Below, piece after piece: positions 1 through 9,168 of a stretch of DNA of 52,551 nt (its first letter is position 1; each line of letters begins with the position of its first letter). The notes below the pieces were generated by a model, which ran no database searches, was not told the origin of the DNA, and worked only from the letters and a program-made list of their open reading frames with translations. Source of the DNA: Intrasporangium calvum (GTDB lineage: Bacteria > Actinomycetota > Actinomycetes > Actinomycetales > Dermatophilaceae); contig NZ_JAPFQL010000009.1 of NCBI RefSeq assembly GCF_028446585.1, positions 1 through 52,551 on the forward strand. The letters are read 5' to 3'. The translations under genes were made by a program, and so were the position numbers.

Positions 1-2
1 CC

Positions 3-113
3 TCCGCGGTCGTCGCGGCGGCCGCCGCCACCGCCCTCGAGCTTATGCCCACCGCCGACCTGCCAAGCCCCGCCGCTCCGTTCTCTGCCCGGAAGGGATC
101 AACACCGTCATGA
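3..113 (+). CDS. 3' end of an unidentified transfer-region gene (5' cut off)
   Basis: An open frame enters from the window edge and ends at a TGA whose first two bases are the last two bases of the next gene's ATG (ATGA overlap). Only about 36 residues are visible. They are Ala-rich, then Pro/Ser-rich, and show no recognisable domain. The overlap suggests that this gene is translationally coupled to the small membrane protein after it and belongs to the same transfer operon. Nothing more can be said about its function. Confidence 0.5.
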   Translation, partial: SAVVAAAAATALELMPTADLPSPAAPFSARKGSTPS

Positions 114-433
114 CCACCGCCACCACCACGACCTTCACAACCGTGTCGGCAGCTTGGCGCGCCGACGTAGCCGCGCGTATCTGCCCCAAAGCCCCCGGCG
201 ACGCCCAGCTGTATGCCGACCAGATCACCGGATACGTGCTCTGGGGCGTCCTCGTCCTCTTCGGGGTCGGCATCATCGTCGGCATCGGCGCCATTGTCGC
301 GGGCCGCGTCTTCTCGATGCCGCACGCGTCGAAGGCCGGCGTCGTCGCCGTCGTGGTCGTCTTCCTCGCCGCGGTCGCCTACATGGTGCTGCCCGGCATG
401 GTCGCGGCCATCACCGGCCAGGGGTGCATCTGA
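110..433 (+). CDS. Small two-span membrane protein, pilin-like
   Basis: This is a 107-residue protein with a Thr-rich N-terminus and two strong hydrophobic segments at about residues 41-66 and 76-100, separated by a short basic loop. Size and topology match VirB2/TrbC-type subunits found at the start of T4SS operons, but no sequence signature proves this. The ATG is preceded by a GGAAGGG sequence about 13 bases upstream and overlaps the previous stop. The stop TGA overlaps the next ATG. Position ahead of TrbL-, SCO6880- and VirB4-like genes supports a role in the conjugation channel or surface appendage. The role is inferred; the membrane topology is seen. Confidence 0.7.
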   Translation: MTTATTTTFTTVSAAWRADVAARICPKAPGDAQLYADQITGYVLWGVLVLFGVGIIVGIGAIVAGRVFSMPHASKAGVVAVVVVFLAAVAYMVLPGMVAAITGQGCI

Positions 434-1431
434 TGACGCCGCCCCGGACATCGGCCACGCAGCTCACTGCGGCGCAGTCCTCCACCTCCGCCCTCGAGCC
501 TGACCCCGGCTGGGGGCGCAGGAAGCTGATCGCCATCCTCGCCGCCGCCACGACCGCGGCGCTGCTGATGCTGACCGGCCTCGGCTACGCGATCCACTTC
601 GCGATCACCCCGGCCGAGCAGACGACACCGGCGCCCGGCGAGGGCAGCCAGGTGAGCCAGCCCGGCGGCATACGCCCCACTGGCACACCCGCCGCCGGGC
701 TCTCGACCGACGAGCGGCGGGACCGGATCGCCGCCGCCCCGATGCCCCCGGCCGCGCCAGCGGACGCGCAGCCGGCCCCGCCGGCGACCGAGCTGGCCGA
801 GCCGATCACCATCCCGCCCGCCACGACGGCAGGGCCGGCGATGGTGCCGTCCGGGTTCCCGCGGACCCCGGAGGGCGCGGTCGCCCAGCTGGCCGCGATC
901 GAGACCACGGTGCTGCAGGCGATGTCCATCCCCGTCGCGCACGCCGTCCACGACGCCTGGGCCCTGCCAGGCGGGACGGGAGCGGATGACTGGTCGCTGA
1001 CCGGCCACGTCCGATCCTTCCTCGGCGCCGCCCGGATGGGCGCGGAGAAGGACCTGCGCACCGTCGTGATGGCCACCCCGGCCGCGGCGCAGGTCAAGGG
1101 CACCGACGGGCCCGACTGGGTGCTCGCCTGCGTGCTGCTCGAGGTGCGCGCAGTGATCGAGTCCGAGGCCCGGATCGGCTACGGCCACTGCGAACGGATG
1201 CAATGGCAGCCCGACACCGGCGACCAGACCGGCACGGCTGGAGGGCGGTGGATGATCGCCCCCGGTGACCCGCCCGCCCCGGCCCCATCGACCTGGCCGG
1301 GCACCGAGCCGGCGATCGCGGCCGGGTGGCAGACGTGGGTCGACGCCGAGCCCGCAGCGGCCCCCGGCAGCCACGATCCCGCCGCCACCGTCCCCACTGA
1401 CGGCGCGGGTGCGGCCGAGGACCGGGGGTGA
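433..1431 (+). CDS. Single-span membrane protein of the transfer operon
   Basis: The protein has 332 residues, counted from the ATG that overlaps the previous stop; the frame is open further upstream but that part overlaps the upstream gene. A cytoplasmic N-terminus of about 30 residues precedes one membrane segment (about 36-58), a Pro/Ala-rich linker (about 60-140), and a more ordered C-terminal domain of about 150 residues ending in another Pro/Ala-rich tail. This layout resembles VirB8/TcpC-type channel components of actinobacterial conjugation systems, whose extracytoplasmic domain is NTF2-like. I infer the analogy from topology and position only. The linker contains a copy of a 22-base motif that recurs elsewhere in the window. 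Confidence 0.75.
   Translation: MTPPRTSATQLTAAQSSTSALEPDPGWGRRKLIAILAAATTAALLMLTGLGYAIHFAITPAEQTTPAPGEGSQVSQPGGIRPTGTPAAGLSTDERRDRIAAAPMPPAAPADAQPAPPATELAEPITIPPATTAGPAMVPSGFPRTPEGAVAQLAAIETTVLQAMSIPVAHAVHDAWALPGGTGADDWSLTGHVRSFLGAARMGAEKDLRTVVMATPAAAQVKGTDGPDWVLACVLLEVRAVIESEARIGYGHCERMQWQPDTGDQTGTAGGRWMIAPGDPPAPAPSTWPGTEPAIAAGWQTWVDAEPAAAPGSHDPAATVPTDGAGAAEDRG
654..675 (+). repeat. Diverged copy of the GTATGCCGCTGG-type repeat inside a gene
   Basis: On the minus strand these 22 bases read like the start of the palindromic elements near the carboxypeptidase gene. They match the copy at 21922-21943 in 21 of 22 bases. The copy falls in the Pro/Gly-rich linker of the 332-residue transfer protein, where an insertion would be tolerated. 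Confidence 0.45.
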
Positions 1432-1434
1432 GCC

Positions 1435-2958
1435 GTGGGACCCGGGATCATCGACCTGTTCGCTGGCCTGGCTGGCGCGGCCGGCAAGGCCGTCGCCGAC
1501 GCATGGACCGTCGCGATGCTCGGCCTCTGGAACGCCGGCCTGTGGATGATGCGGCTCGTCCTCAACTTGATGGACGCCTTCCTCACCCCGGACCTGAGTG
1601 AGGACGGCCCCGGAGCGCAGGTCTACCGGGTGACGTTCTGGATCGCAGCCACCCTCGTGGTCACGATGGCGATGGTCCAGCTCGGCGTCGCCGCCCTGCG
1701 CCGCGACGGCAAATCGCTGGCGACCGTGCTGGTCGGCGCCGGCCAGTTCGTCATCGTCTGGGCCGGGTGGATCGTCTACGGGGTCGCGGTCGTCGCCGCC
1801 TGCGGGGGACTGACCCGGGCGCTGATGGACACGCTGCTGTCGGTGCAGTCCTGGTCGGCGTGGCAGCCGTGGAAGCCGCTGCAGGTCGGTGACCTCGTCG
1901 ACGCCACCGTCGCCACCGTCCTTGGCCTGATGGGGCTGCTGCTGTGGCTCGCCGCGATCGGGCACCTGCTCGTCATGCTCACCCGCGCCGGCGCGCTCAT
2001 GGTCCTCGTCGCCACGACCCCGATCTCCGCGGGCGGGCTTGTCTCCGAGGCGGGCCGGTCGTGGTTCTGGAAGAGCCTGCGCTGGTTCCACGCCGCCGCG
2101 TTCACCCCGGTCCTGATGGTCCTGGTCCTCGGTCTCGGCGTGCAGATGACCACCGGCGTCGCCAACGGCCTGGCCGACAAGGCCATGTCAGCGGTCGGCA
2201 CCGCCCTTCCCGGAGTGATCCTCATCCTCATCGGCGCCGTCTCCCCGCTCGCGCTGTTCAAGCTCCTGGCGTTCGTCGACCCCGGCACCCCGTCCGGCGC
2301 GGCGCTGCGCGCCGGCCTGTCCGCGCAGGGCGGGATCCAGGGCCTGCTCGCCGGCCGCCCTGGCGCCGGGGCCGCGTCGACGTCGTCGGCGGCGTCGAGC
2401 ACCGACGGGCAGGGCCGCTCCCACGCCGAGAGCGCGGGGGAGGCCTCAACCGGTGCCCGGTTCGGGCAGGCCGAGCGGGGCCTGCTCGGCCTGGCCGGCC
2501 CCGTCGGCGGCCTCGCAGCGCAAGGGCTTGGGCTGATGCAGGCCGTCGGCGCCAAGGGCGCCGCGATCGGAGCCGACGTCACCAACCAGACCGGCGCCGG
2601 GCACCAGTCCTGGCACCCCGACTTCGGCGGCATGCCCGCCAGCCGCCGAACCGACTCCGGCAGCGCGGGGCGCCCCGATGGCGGCGGCGACGATGCCGGC
2701 GGTACCTACGCTGCCGGCGGATTCTCGGGTGGTCCCGCCCCGTCCACGCTCCCGCCAACTCCACCACCCACCGCGCCATCCCCGACCGGCACTGGGCAGG
2801 ACCTGCCCGCCGCAGCCCGCACCGGCCACGGCGCGGGCGACGCCCCGAGCAGCGGCCCGGCCGGCGGATCCCCCGCAGCGTCACCGGCAGCCGCCTCGAC
2901 CGGTGGCGCCGGGGCAGCCGGTGGCGCCGCAGCCGCGACCCCGATCATCCCCGTCTAG
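1435..2958 (+). CDS. TrbL/VirB6-like polytopic conjugation protein
   Basis: This is a 507-residue protein starting at GTG; an in-frame stop immediately upstream rules out a longer version, and a G-rich ribosome-binding site precedes it. The first ~290 residues contain at least five long hydrophobic segments (roughly 65-85, 90-125, 155-195, 215-237 and 255-280). The remaining ~210 residues are a low-complexity Gly/Ala/Ser/Pro-rich tail, probably exposed. Polytopic proteins of this type just upstream of the VirB4 ATPase act as the inner-membrane channel component (TrbL/VirB6) of T4SS. It lies 3 bases after the preceding stop and 17 bases before the next gene, so it is clearly part of one operon. 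Confidence 0.8.
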   Translation: MGPGIIDLFAGLAGAAGKAVADAWTVAMLGLWNAGLWMMRLVLNLMDAFLTPDLSEDGPGAQVYRVTFWIAATLVVTMAMVQLGVAALRRDGKSLATVLVGAGQFVIVWAGWIVYGVAVVAACGGLTRALMDTLLSVQSWSAWQPWKPLQVGDLVDATVATVLGLMGLLLWLAAIGHLLVMLTRAGALMVLVATTPISAGGLVSEAGRSWFWKSLRWFHAAAFTPVLMVLVLGLGVQMTTGVANGLADKAMSAVGTALPGVILILIGAVSPLALFKLLAFVDPGTPSGAALRAGLSAQGGIQGLLAGRPGAGAASTSSAASSTDGQGRSHAESAGEASTGARFGQAERGLLGLAGPVGGLAAQGLGLMQAVGAKGAAIGADVTNQTGAGHQSWHPDFGGMPASRRTDSGSAGRPDGGGDDAGGTYAAGGFSGGPAPSTLPPTPPPTAPSPTGTGQDLPAAARTGHGAGDAPSSGPAGGSPAASPAAASTGGAGAAGGAAAATPIIPV

Positions 2959-2975
2959 GAAGGCGAGCAACGCGC

Positions 2976-4496
2976 ATGGCCGTCATCTACAGCGACTACC
3001 GCCGCGACAGGATCGGCTGGTTCTTCGGCCTGTCCGGGCGGCAGCTCGCCACCATCGCCGCGGCGAGCCTGCCGGTCTTCTGGTCCATCCAGCAGGGCCT
3101 GTGGCGCTCCGCGCTGGCGTTCCTCGCCCTGTGGGTGCTCGTCCTCGTCGTGACCGTCACCCCGATCCGCGGCCGCTCCGCGACAGGCTGGCTGCTCGCC
3201 ACCCTCGCCCACACCATCGGCGGCCTGACCGGCTGGACCCGGTTCACCGCCCGCGCCGCCGCCGGACGCGCGGGCGACCTGAGCGTCCCGGACCTGCCCG
3301 GGGTCCTGCAGGGCGTCCAGGTCCACGACGGCCCACCGACCGGGCCCGCCCTGGAGCGGGTCGCGATCATCCAGGACCACGCCGCCCGGACCTGGGCCGT
3401 CACCGCCGCCATCGTGCACCCCGGCATCGGCCTGACCGAGGCTGGCGACCGGGCCCGGCAGGGCGCGGGCCTGGCCGAGCTGCTCGACCTTGCCTCCCGG
3501 ACCGAGCTCGTCGACGAGATCCTCTTCACCGTGCGCACCGTCCCCGAGGACGGCGCCGAACGCGACCTGTGGACCGCCCGCCACCGCCACCCCCACCACT
3601 CAAACCCCGGGCCCGCGCTGGCCCGCCGGGTCAACGACGACCTGCAGGCCGGCCTCACGACGGCATCGGTGCGCACCGAGGCCTTCATCACCCTGGTCGC
3701 CCCCGAGACCCGGATGAGCCGTGACGCCAGAGAGTCCGGCGGCGGCATCGACGGACGCGCCCGCGTCCTGCACGGCCTCATGGCCGAGGTCGAAGCCCAC
3801 CTGCGCGGCGCGATGGCCATGACCAGCGTCCACTGGCTCACCTCACCCGAGCTGGCGCTGGCCTGCCGGACCGGCTTCGCCCCCGGCGACCGGGCCGGGA
3901 TCATCGAGGCCCTCGCCGCCCACGAGACCGACCCGGGTGTGAACGCGGACGTGCCCTGGGCGCTGGCCGGCCCGTCCGGCGCCGACCCCATCCTGCGGCA
4001 CTACAGCCACGACGCGTGGAACTCCATCAGCGCCACCCTCAAGCTGCCCGCCCGCGGCGCCGCAATGGGCGCGCTCGCCCCGGTGCTGACCCCGACCGAG
4101 CCCGGCGAACGGCGCAGCGTGCTCGTCGCCTACCCGATCCTGCGGCAGAGCTCCGCGGACCGGCGCTCGGCGACCAGCGAGTGGGCCGCCGACCTCGGCG
4201 ACGAGCTGCGCGCCAAGGCCAAGGTCAAGCAGCGCGCCAAAGCGAGAGCCGAGGCCGACCGGACCCGCGGCATGGACGCCAAGCTCGCCCGGGGCCACGC
4301 CATGACCCGCCCGTACGCCGTCGCCACCGTCACCGTCCCCAAGACGGCCCGGATCAGCGAGTACGGGCGCCGGCTCGACGCCGCCGTCCGCCGCGCCGGG
4401 TACGCCCCGCTGCGGCTGGATCTCGCCCAGGACGTCGGCTTCGCCGCCAGCTGCATCCCGCTCGGGGTCAGCCTGACCCGCAAGGGCGACGCATGA
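2976..4496 (+). CDS. SCO6880-like transfer protein
   Basis: This is a 506-residue protein beginning at an ATG preceded by an AGGAAGG ribosome-binding site. Two hydrophobic segments (about 24-58) near the N-terminus are followed by a soluble region of about 450 residues. The N-terminus (YSDYRRDRIGWFFGLSG) and overall build match the SCO6880/PrgI-like proteins that precede VirB4-type ATPases in actinobacterial ICEs. They are thought to combine a VirB3-like membrane anchor with the N-terminal part of VirB4. Its stop overlaps the ATG of the ATPase gene (ATGA), which fits a stoichiometric partnership. The family name is recalled from knowledge and was not searched. Confidence 0.8.
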   Translation: MAVIYSDYRRDRIGWFFGLSGRQLATIAAASLPVFWSIQQGLWRSALAFLALWVLVLVVTVTPIRGRSATGWLLATLAHTIGGLTGWTRFTARAAAGRAGDLSVPDLPGVLQGVQVHDGPPTGPALERVAIIQDHAARTWAVTAAIVHPGIGLTEAGDRARQGAGLAELLDLASRTELVDEILFTVRTVPEDGAERDLWTARHRHPHHSNPGPALARRVNDDLQAGLTTASVRTEAFITLVAPETRMSRDARESGGGIDGRARVLHGLMAEVEAHLRGAMAMTSVHWLTSPELALACRTGFAPGDRAGIIEALAAHETDPGVNADVPWALAGPSGADPILRHYSHDAWNSISATLKLPARGAAMGALAPVLTPTEPGERRSVLVAYPILRQSSADRRSATSEWAADLGDELRAKAKVKQRAKARAEADRTRGMDAKLARGHAMTRPYAVATVTVPKTARISEYGRRLDAAVRRAGYAPLRLDLAQDVGFAASCIPLGVSLTRKGDA

Positions 4497-6022
4497 CCCC
4501 CGGGACCTCGTCCCGAGGCGCGGGGCGACGGGGTAGGGGAGTAGCCCGGCTGCTCGCCGACTTCGGCCACGATCTGCCCGTCTCACCGCAGCCGGTCCGC
4601 AGCGCGCGCGACCCGCGATTGTTCCGCTACGCCCCCAGGCGCGGTCAACGGCATACCGGACGGGGGTGGGCGGCCGCGACCGCCTCCGTGGCGGCGTGGC
4701 GGATGACCTCCGACCAGGCGCCGGTCCTGTGGCCGTTCATCTCCGCGCCCGGGCTGCCGCCGACCGGCGCGCAGATGGGCATCGACCAGCTCTCCGGCGG
4801 CAGCTTCTACGCCGACCCGCTCGGCTGGGTGCTGCGCGACGACGTGCCCGTCACCAACCCGAACGTCTTCGCGTTCGGCAAACCCGGCCGCGGCAAGAGT
4901 GCGACCGTCAAGGCGTTCGTGCTGCGGATGATGGACTTCGGCTACCGCACCCTCGTCGTGGGCGACCCGAAGGACGAGTACGAGAAGCTCTGCCACGCCC
5001 TCGGCGTGCAGCCCTTCGCGATCGGCCACGGCTTGCCCGCCCGGATCAACCCGCTCGCGTTCGGGCCGCTCGGCCACGGGTGGGAGCACCTCGACCCCGC
5101 CGCTGCGCAGGCCCGGGCCGCGGTGGTCTTCGCCCGCTGGCTCACCCTGATCCGCGGCCTGGTCGGCAGCCAACGCATCGGCGAGCACCGGGTGCCGTTC
5201 GGGCCCTGCGACGAGGTCGTCGTCAAGACTGCCCTCGCGGACCTCACCGGCTACGCCCACGGGCAGACCTGGCTGCGGGAGGTCACCATCCCCCAGCTGT
5301 GGCAGGCGCTCGATACGCCCACCGACGCCCTCGTCACCGAATGCCGGTACGCGACCCGGCAGCAGTTCCTCGACGACACCCGGCTACTGCGCGACGCCCT
5401 CGGCCAGCTCGTCACCGGGGCCCTGGCCGGCCTGTTCGACGACCACACCACCATCGACGTGGACTGGGCGGCGCCCATCCAGTCCCTGAGCCTGTCCCGG
5501 CTCGAGCCCCTCGGCGACGACGCCGTCGGCATCGCCCTGACCTGCCTCAACTCCTGGGGGCGCGCCATGCGCGAAACCGCCGCCCCCGGCGACCTGCGCA
5601 TCGTCGTCCGGGACGAGTCGTGGAAGCAGCTGCGGCTCGGGCCCGAGGCCGTCAAGAGCTTCGACGCCGACCTGCGCATGTCCCGCCGCGACGGCGACAT
5701 TCAGTTCGCCGTCGCTCACAAACCCTCGGACCTGCTCTCCGCCGGCGACACCGGTTCCCAAGCCGTCACCATCGCCAAGGACCTGCTGCACCTGGCCGAC
5801 ATCAAGATCCTCCACGGCCAGGACGCCGCCGTCGCCGACGAGCTCGAGACCATCCTCGGCCTCGGACCCATCGCCCGCGACCTGGTCACCGGCTGGGCCA
5901 TGCACGGCAAAGGCCGAGCCCTCTGGTGCGTCGGAGAACAGGCCTACAAGGTCCAGACCGTCCTGCATACCGCAGAGCTGGAGATCGCGTTCACCAATGA
6001 CGCCCTCACCGGCGCCGCCTGA
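4493..6022 (+). CDS. VirB4-type conjugation ATPase
   Basis: This is a 509-residue P-loop ATPase that powers assembly and function of the conjugation channel at the inner membrane. Walker A is GKPGRGKS (about 129-136). A Walker B-like stretch, RIVVRDES, lies near residue 365. The segment before the P-loop (IDQLSGGSFYADPLGWVL) is typical of the ATP-binding SCO6880 partner family. The start is the ATG overlapping the upstream stop; the frame is open farther upstream but overlaps that gene. It lacks the long N-terminal domain of classic VirB4, which the preceding protein may supply. The cell-wall hydrolase gene follows after 14 bases. Confidence 0.88.
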   Translation: MTPGTSSRGAGRRGRGVARLLADFGHDLPVSPQPVRSARDPRLFRYAPRRGQRHTGRGWAAATASVAAWRMTSDQAPVLWPFISAPGLPPTGAQMGIDQLSGGSFYADPLGWVLRDDVPVTNPNVFAFGKPGRGKSATVKAFVLRMMDFGYRTLVVGDPKDEYEKLCHALGVQPFAIGHGLPARINPLAFGPLGHGWEHLDPAAAQARAAVVFARWLTLIRGLVGSQRIGEHRVPFGPCDEVVVKTALADLTGYAHGQTWLREVTIPQLWQALDTPTDALVTECRYATRQQFLDDTRLLRDALGQLVTGALAGLFDDHTTIDVDWAAPIQSLSLSRLEPLGDDAVGIALTCLNSWGRAMRETAAPGDLRIVVRDESWKQLRLGPEAVKSFDADLRMSRRDGDIQFAVAHKPSDLLSAGDTGSQAVTIAKDLLHLADIKILHGQDAAVADELETILGLGPIARDLVTGWAMHGKGRALWCVGEQAYKVQTVLHTAELEIAFTNDALTGAA

Positions 6023-6036
6023 GCCCGGGCGTCCTC

Positions 6037-7149
6037 GTGGGCAAGGTCCTCGCCGTTGCAGCGCTCGTCGTCGCGGTCGTGTGCCCCCCGCTGCTCGTCG
6101 CGCTTATGGTCGCCGGGGCCGCGGGGTCGGCGGCCGCCTCCGCGGCCGGGACGTGCGGGGGAGCGGTGCCCGCGACCGGCTCGTGGCGGCCGCCGTTCGT
6201 GCAGGCCTACACGTTGTCGCCGCGCGGCATCGGCTGGCGCTACCACCCCGTCTTCAAACGCATGAACTTCCACGGCGGGCAGGACATGTCCTCCCAGCCC
6301 GGACCCGGCCCGGTCGTCGCCGTCGCGACCGGCCGCGTCGTCCGCGCCGGCTGGGACACCACCGGCTACGGCAACGTCGTCGATCTCCAGCACGGCGGCG
6401 GCATCCAGACCCGCTACGCCCACCTCGCCACCATCGACCCCGCCATCGCTGCCGGCGCAACCGTCACCGTCGGGCAGCAGCTGGGCGTCGAGGGCTCCAC
6501 CGGCGCCAGCACCGGCAACCACCTCCACTTCGAAGTTGCCGTACGCGGCGAACGCGTCGACCCGATCGCGTTCATGCGCGACCACGGCGCCCCCCTCGAC
6601 GGGCGCGCCGTCGGACCCTCCGGCCCGGTGGCGGGGGGACCACGCGAGGCGGCTCCGTCGGACGCATCAACCGCGCCGCTGCCACCACCGGGGCAGCCGA
6701 GGCGGAACTCCCTGCACAACCCGCCCCAGCCGATCCCCGACGACATCCTCCGGCTCTACATCGAGGCCGGCCGGAAGTACCGGATCCCCTGGCAGCTGCT
6801 CGCCGGGATCGGCATGGAAGAGACCGCCCACGGCCGCCTCACCGGCGTCTCGTCGGCCGGCGCCAGAGGGGTCATGCAGTTCATGCCCGCCACCTGGGCC
6901 ACCTACGGCATCGACGGAGACGGGGACCGACGAGCCGACATGACCAACAACGCCGACAGCATCCACTCCGCCGCAAACTACCTCGACCACACCGGAGCCC
7001 GAACCGGCGCCGACGGAGTCCGCCGGGCGCTTTATGCCTACAACCACGCCGACTGGTACGTAAACGACGTCCTCTACTACGCCCAGGCCTACAGGGCGGG
7101 TGGCCTCACGGGCACATATGTCCGATGCCCCAGCCCCTCGCGACGGTGA
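6037..7149 (+). CDS. Bifunctional wall hydrolase: M23 peptidase plus lytic transglycosylase
   Basis: This is a 370-residue secreted or membrane-anchored enzyme that opens peptidoglycan for the conjugation channel. An N-terminal hydrophobic segment (3-37) is a signal or anchor. An M23 domain spans about 60-185, with zinc ligands in NFHGGQD (H79, D83) and HLH (H162, H164). A Pro-rich linker is followed by an SLT-type transglycosylase domain from about 232, with the catalytic glutamate in GMEETAHG (E261) and the ARGVMQFMPATW signature. The GTG start is chosen from the signal-like N-terminus. This enzyme ends the first transfer operon, a normal position for the VirB1-like component. Confidence 0.92.
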   Translation: MGKVLAVAALVVAVVCPPLLVALMVAGAAGSAAASAAGTCGGAVPATGSWRPPFVQAYTLSPRGIGWRYHPVFKRMNFHGGQDMSSQPGPGPVVAVATGRVVRAGWDTTGYGNVVDLQHGGGIQTRYAHLATIDPAIAAGATVTVGQQLGVEGSTGASTGNHLHFEVAVRGERVDPIAFMRDHGAPLDGRAVGPSGPVAGGPREAAPSDASTAPLPPPGQPRRNSLHNPPQPIPDDILRLYIEAGRKYRIPWQLLAGIGMEETAHGRLTGVSSAGARGVMQFMPATWATYGIDGDGDRRADMTNNADSIHSAANYLDHTGARTGADGVRRALYAYNHADWYVNDVLYYAQAYRAGGLTGTYVRCPSPSRR

Positions 7150-7355
7150 ACGGAGGCCCGAAGGCCGCCCGGGAGTTCCGTCAAAAGGGCGCGTCACACC
7201 GCCCAGAGTGACGCACGGGGTCTCGGTCTTGGCCGACGCGTTTTGACCAGACCTCGATCAGACCGGCAGAGTGCGGGCCCACGCTCGTACATGGTTTCCT
7301 GCGTATCGAGCCACATCGTGCTGGGGACCACGCCCCCACCGGGAGGGATACGCCT

Positions 7356-7716
7356 TTAGGCCAAGTCCCGCCCGAGCATCCCGGGGCCCGCTGACACGGC
7401 ATCGAGAGCGACCATGAACGGCGCCGACTCGTCCCAGAGACCGCCAGTAATGAAGTGATGGGTGTCGCCGAGCACGCGCACCTCGTCACCGCGCTTCGTG
7501 GCCAAAGGCACCACCCATCCACGCGAGCGAGTCCTCACCCGCGACGGTCCAGTCGTTCGCGGCCGCCGACCCGAGCGCCGGCTCCCACCCCCACGCCTCG
7601 CCAACCTTCAAGCACTCCTCGGCCAAGGCACCCAACGACGCGCCCAGCCTCTTGCCGTCACACCACCTGGCGCGTGCCCGGACAGTTTCCGCGCCGGCCT
7701 CGACCGTCCGCTCCGC
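7356..7716 (-). pseudogene. Remnant of an unidentified gene, frameshifted
   Basis: On the minus strand two adjacent frames read as credible protein. The upstream piece (7716 down to about 7520) includes VEAGAETVRARARWCDGKR and LGALAEECLKVGEAWGWEP. The other continues from about 7517 to the stop at 7356-7358 with VPLATKRGDEVRVLGDTHHF. They join near a CCATCCA stretch, as if a few bases had been gained there. A TAG at 7717-7719 closes the upstream frame, and protein-like sequence (EARARLGF) continues beyond it in a third frame. The pattern points to one gene broken by at least two lesions. I do not recognise the family. The joined reading is my inference from composition. Confidence 0.5.
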
Positions 7717-7879
7717 CTACTCACGAAACCGAGTCTGGCCCGCGCCTCGCCACCCACCCAAGCCGTGCAGACTCGATTCTTTGCAGAGGGTTGCAGGGAA
7801 GGCGTCGCGCCGAACTCACGCCACCCGAGTGCAGAGCATGCAGGCCGACCGGACGGACCTGCCCAACGGCAGCTGACGG

Positions 7880-8893
7880 TCAGGTCGCTGAAGCGGCCGG
7901 CTTCAGGACCCCCGGGAGGACCCTCTCGATCGCGTCGGCGAACTTCTCCACCGGCGTCGGATCCGCGCCGAAGTAGCTGAAGGTCGCCGCCAGCACTTGG
8001 AAGTACGCAACGACCGCCGCCGTACAGAGCCGCTCGAGGAACTCGGTGTCGACGACGAACAGGCTGCTGACGTGGTCACCGTGGTCCTCGTCCCAGTGCC
8101 GCATCTGCCGGGCCTGGTACAGCGTCGGGTGAGTACCGCTGGACAGGAAGTCATACATGCCGCTGGCCTGGTCGTCGCTCAGGTTCCCGCCCGCGTGGTC
8201 GCGGAGCAGCGCGTAGAACCACGTCACCCCGTCCTCGACTCCGGGACGGACCTGATCACCGAGCTCACCCTTGGAGATCGAGGTCGCATCGGCTCCGGGG
8301 TACGCCGCGATCATGCGGCGGCGGACCTCCTTCCACCGTTTCTGAGCGTCCTGGTGGACGGGGTCGGTCTTCTCCCCCAGATGCCCAGCGGTGCGCTTGG
8401 CGATCTCCGAGCTCAGGAGCTCCTCCAGGTACGCGCGCGCCAGTCGCTGCTCGGCGGCGTCGCTGGGCTTCCCCAGAACCCACATCGCTCGGGCACAGTT
8501 CTCGATGGTGCTACGTGCGAGCGGCTTGGGCGCGAAGTGCACCTCGCCGGTCTCGAACAGCACGGCCATCGCGGCGAGGTGGCCGCCGCCGATGGAGAGG
8601 TAGGTGGCGACCACCTCGGAGACCAGGTGAAAGCCGGCCCAGATGCCGTCCATAAACTCATTCGGATCGAACTTCTCGAGGACGGCCTGGTCCAGGGCCG
8701 CCTGGGAACCTGGCGCCGGCTTCCAGTGGAACGTGGTTGATGAGGACAAGAACGTGTCGCGGCCCATCCACATCAGGGTGGCCAGTTCCTGGTGACGCTC
8801 AAGCGGGGTGCCGAAGGTGGCCGTGCCTGTCGGCTCGGCAGGTTCTCCTGTCGAGCTGGTGCTCTCGGTCGCGGGGTCGTGCGCTTCGGCCAC
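7880..8893 (-). CDS. Uncharacterised 337-residue protein
   Basis: This is a soluble, mostly alpha-helical protein. The first ~30 residues are Thr/Ser/Pro-rich and probably disordered. The body contains helical stretches and, near residues 265-270, an SSGTHPT motif. Helical proteins of unknown function with such an S-x-x-x-HP element occur in the DUF5677-like group, but I cannot confirm membership. The GTG start is the longest reading and lacks a clear ribosome-binding site; an internal start is possible. The gene stands alone, opposite in direction to the transfer genes, in an accessory part of the element. No function can be assigned. Confidence 0.65.
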   Translation of the reverse strand: MAEAHDPATESTSSTGEPAEPTGTATFGTPLERHQELATLMWMGRDTFLSSSTTFHWKPAPGSQAALDQAVLEKFDPNEFMDGIWAGFHLVSEVVATYLSIGGGHLAAMAVLFETGEVHFAPKPLARSTIENCARAMWVLGKPSDAAEQRLARAYLEELLSSEIAKRTAGHLGEKTDPVHQDAQKRWKEVRRRMIAAYPGADATSISKGELGDQVRPGVEDGVTWFYALLRDHAGGNLSDDQASGMYDFLSSGTHPTLYQARQMRHWDEDHGDHVSSLFVVDTEFLERLCTAAVVAYFQVLAATFSYFGADPTPVEKFADAIERVLPGVLKPAASAT

Positions 8894-9168
8894 GGTTCAA
8901 CGCTACGTGAGCCGGCGCCTTTGGCGACGGGATCTTCCTCCCCGGTGGGCGACTTCTCACCGGCCAGCCGACTCCAAGGGCGGGAGCTTCAGCGGGGTAC
9001 CGGCCCGAAGCAAGTCAGACGAATGCCGCCCACGGACGTCGCCCTGCTGTGAGGCGCGGGCCAGTCCATGCCAAGAAGGCCGGCGACGAACATATCCAAG
9101 ACGTTCCGACCAGACCGCCTCGTTCGGCCCGCCAAACTGAACTCACCAACCCCGTCCCAGGAGCACCC

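Noticed and set aside
154-432. Upstream extension of the 332-residue transfer protein to an ATG at 154
   Set aside because: It overlaps the whole pilin-like gene and reads as Arg-rich nonsense. The ATG at 433 overlaps the previous stop and begins sensible sequence.
7181-7522. 113-residue minus-strand frame
   Set aside because: Composition is random-looking, and it overlaps the better pseudogene reading in another frame.
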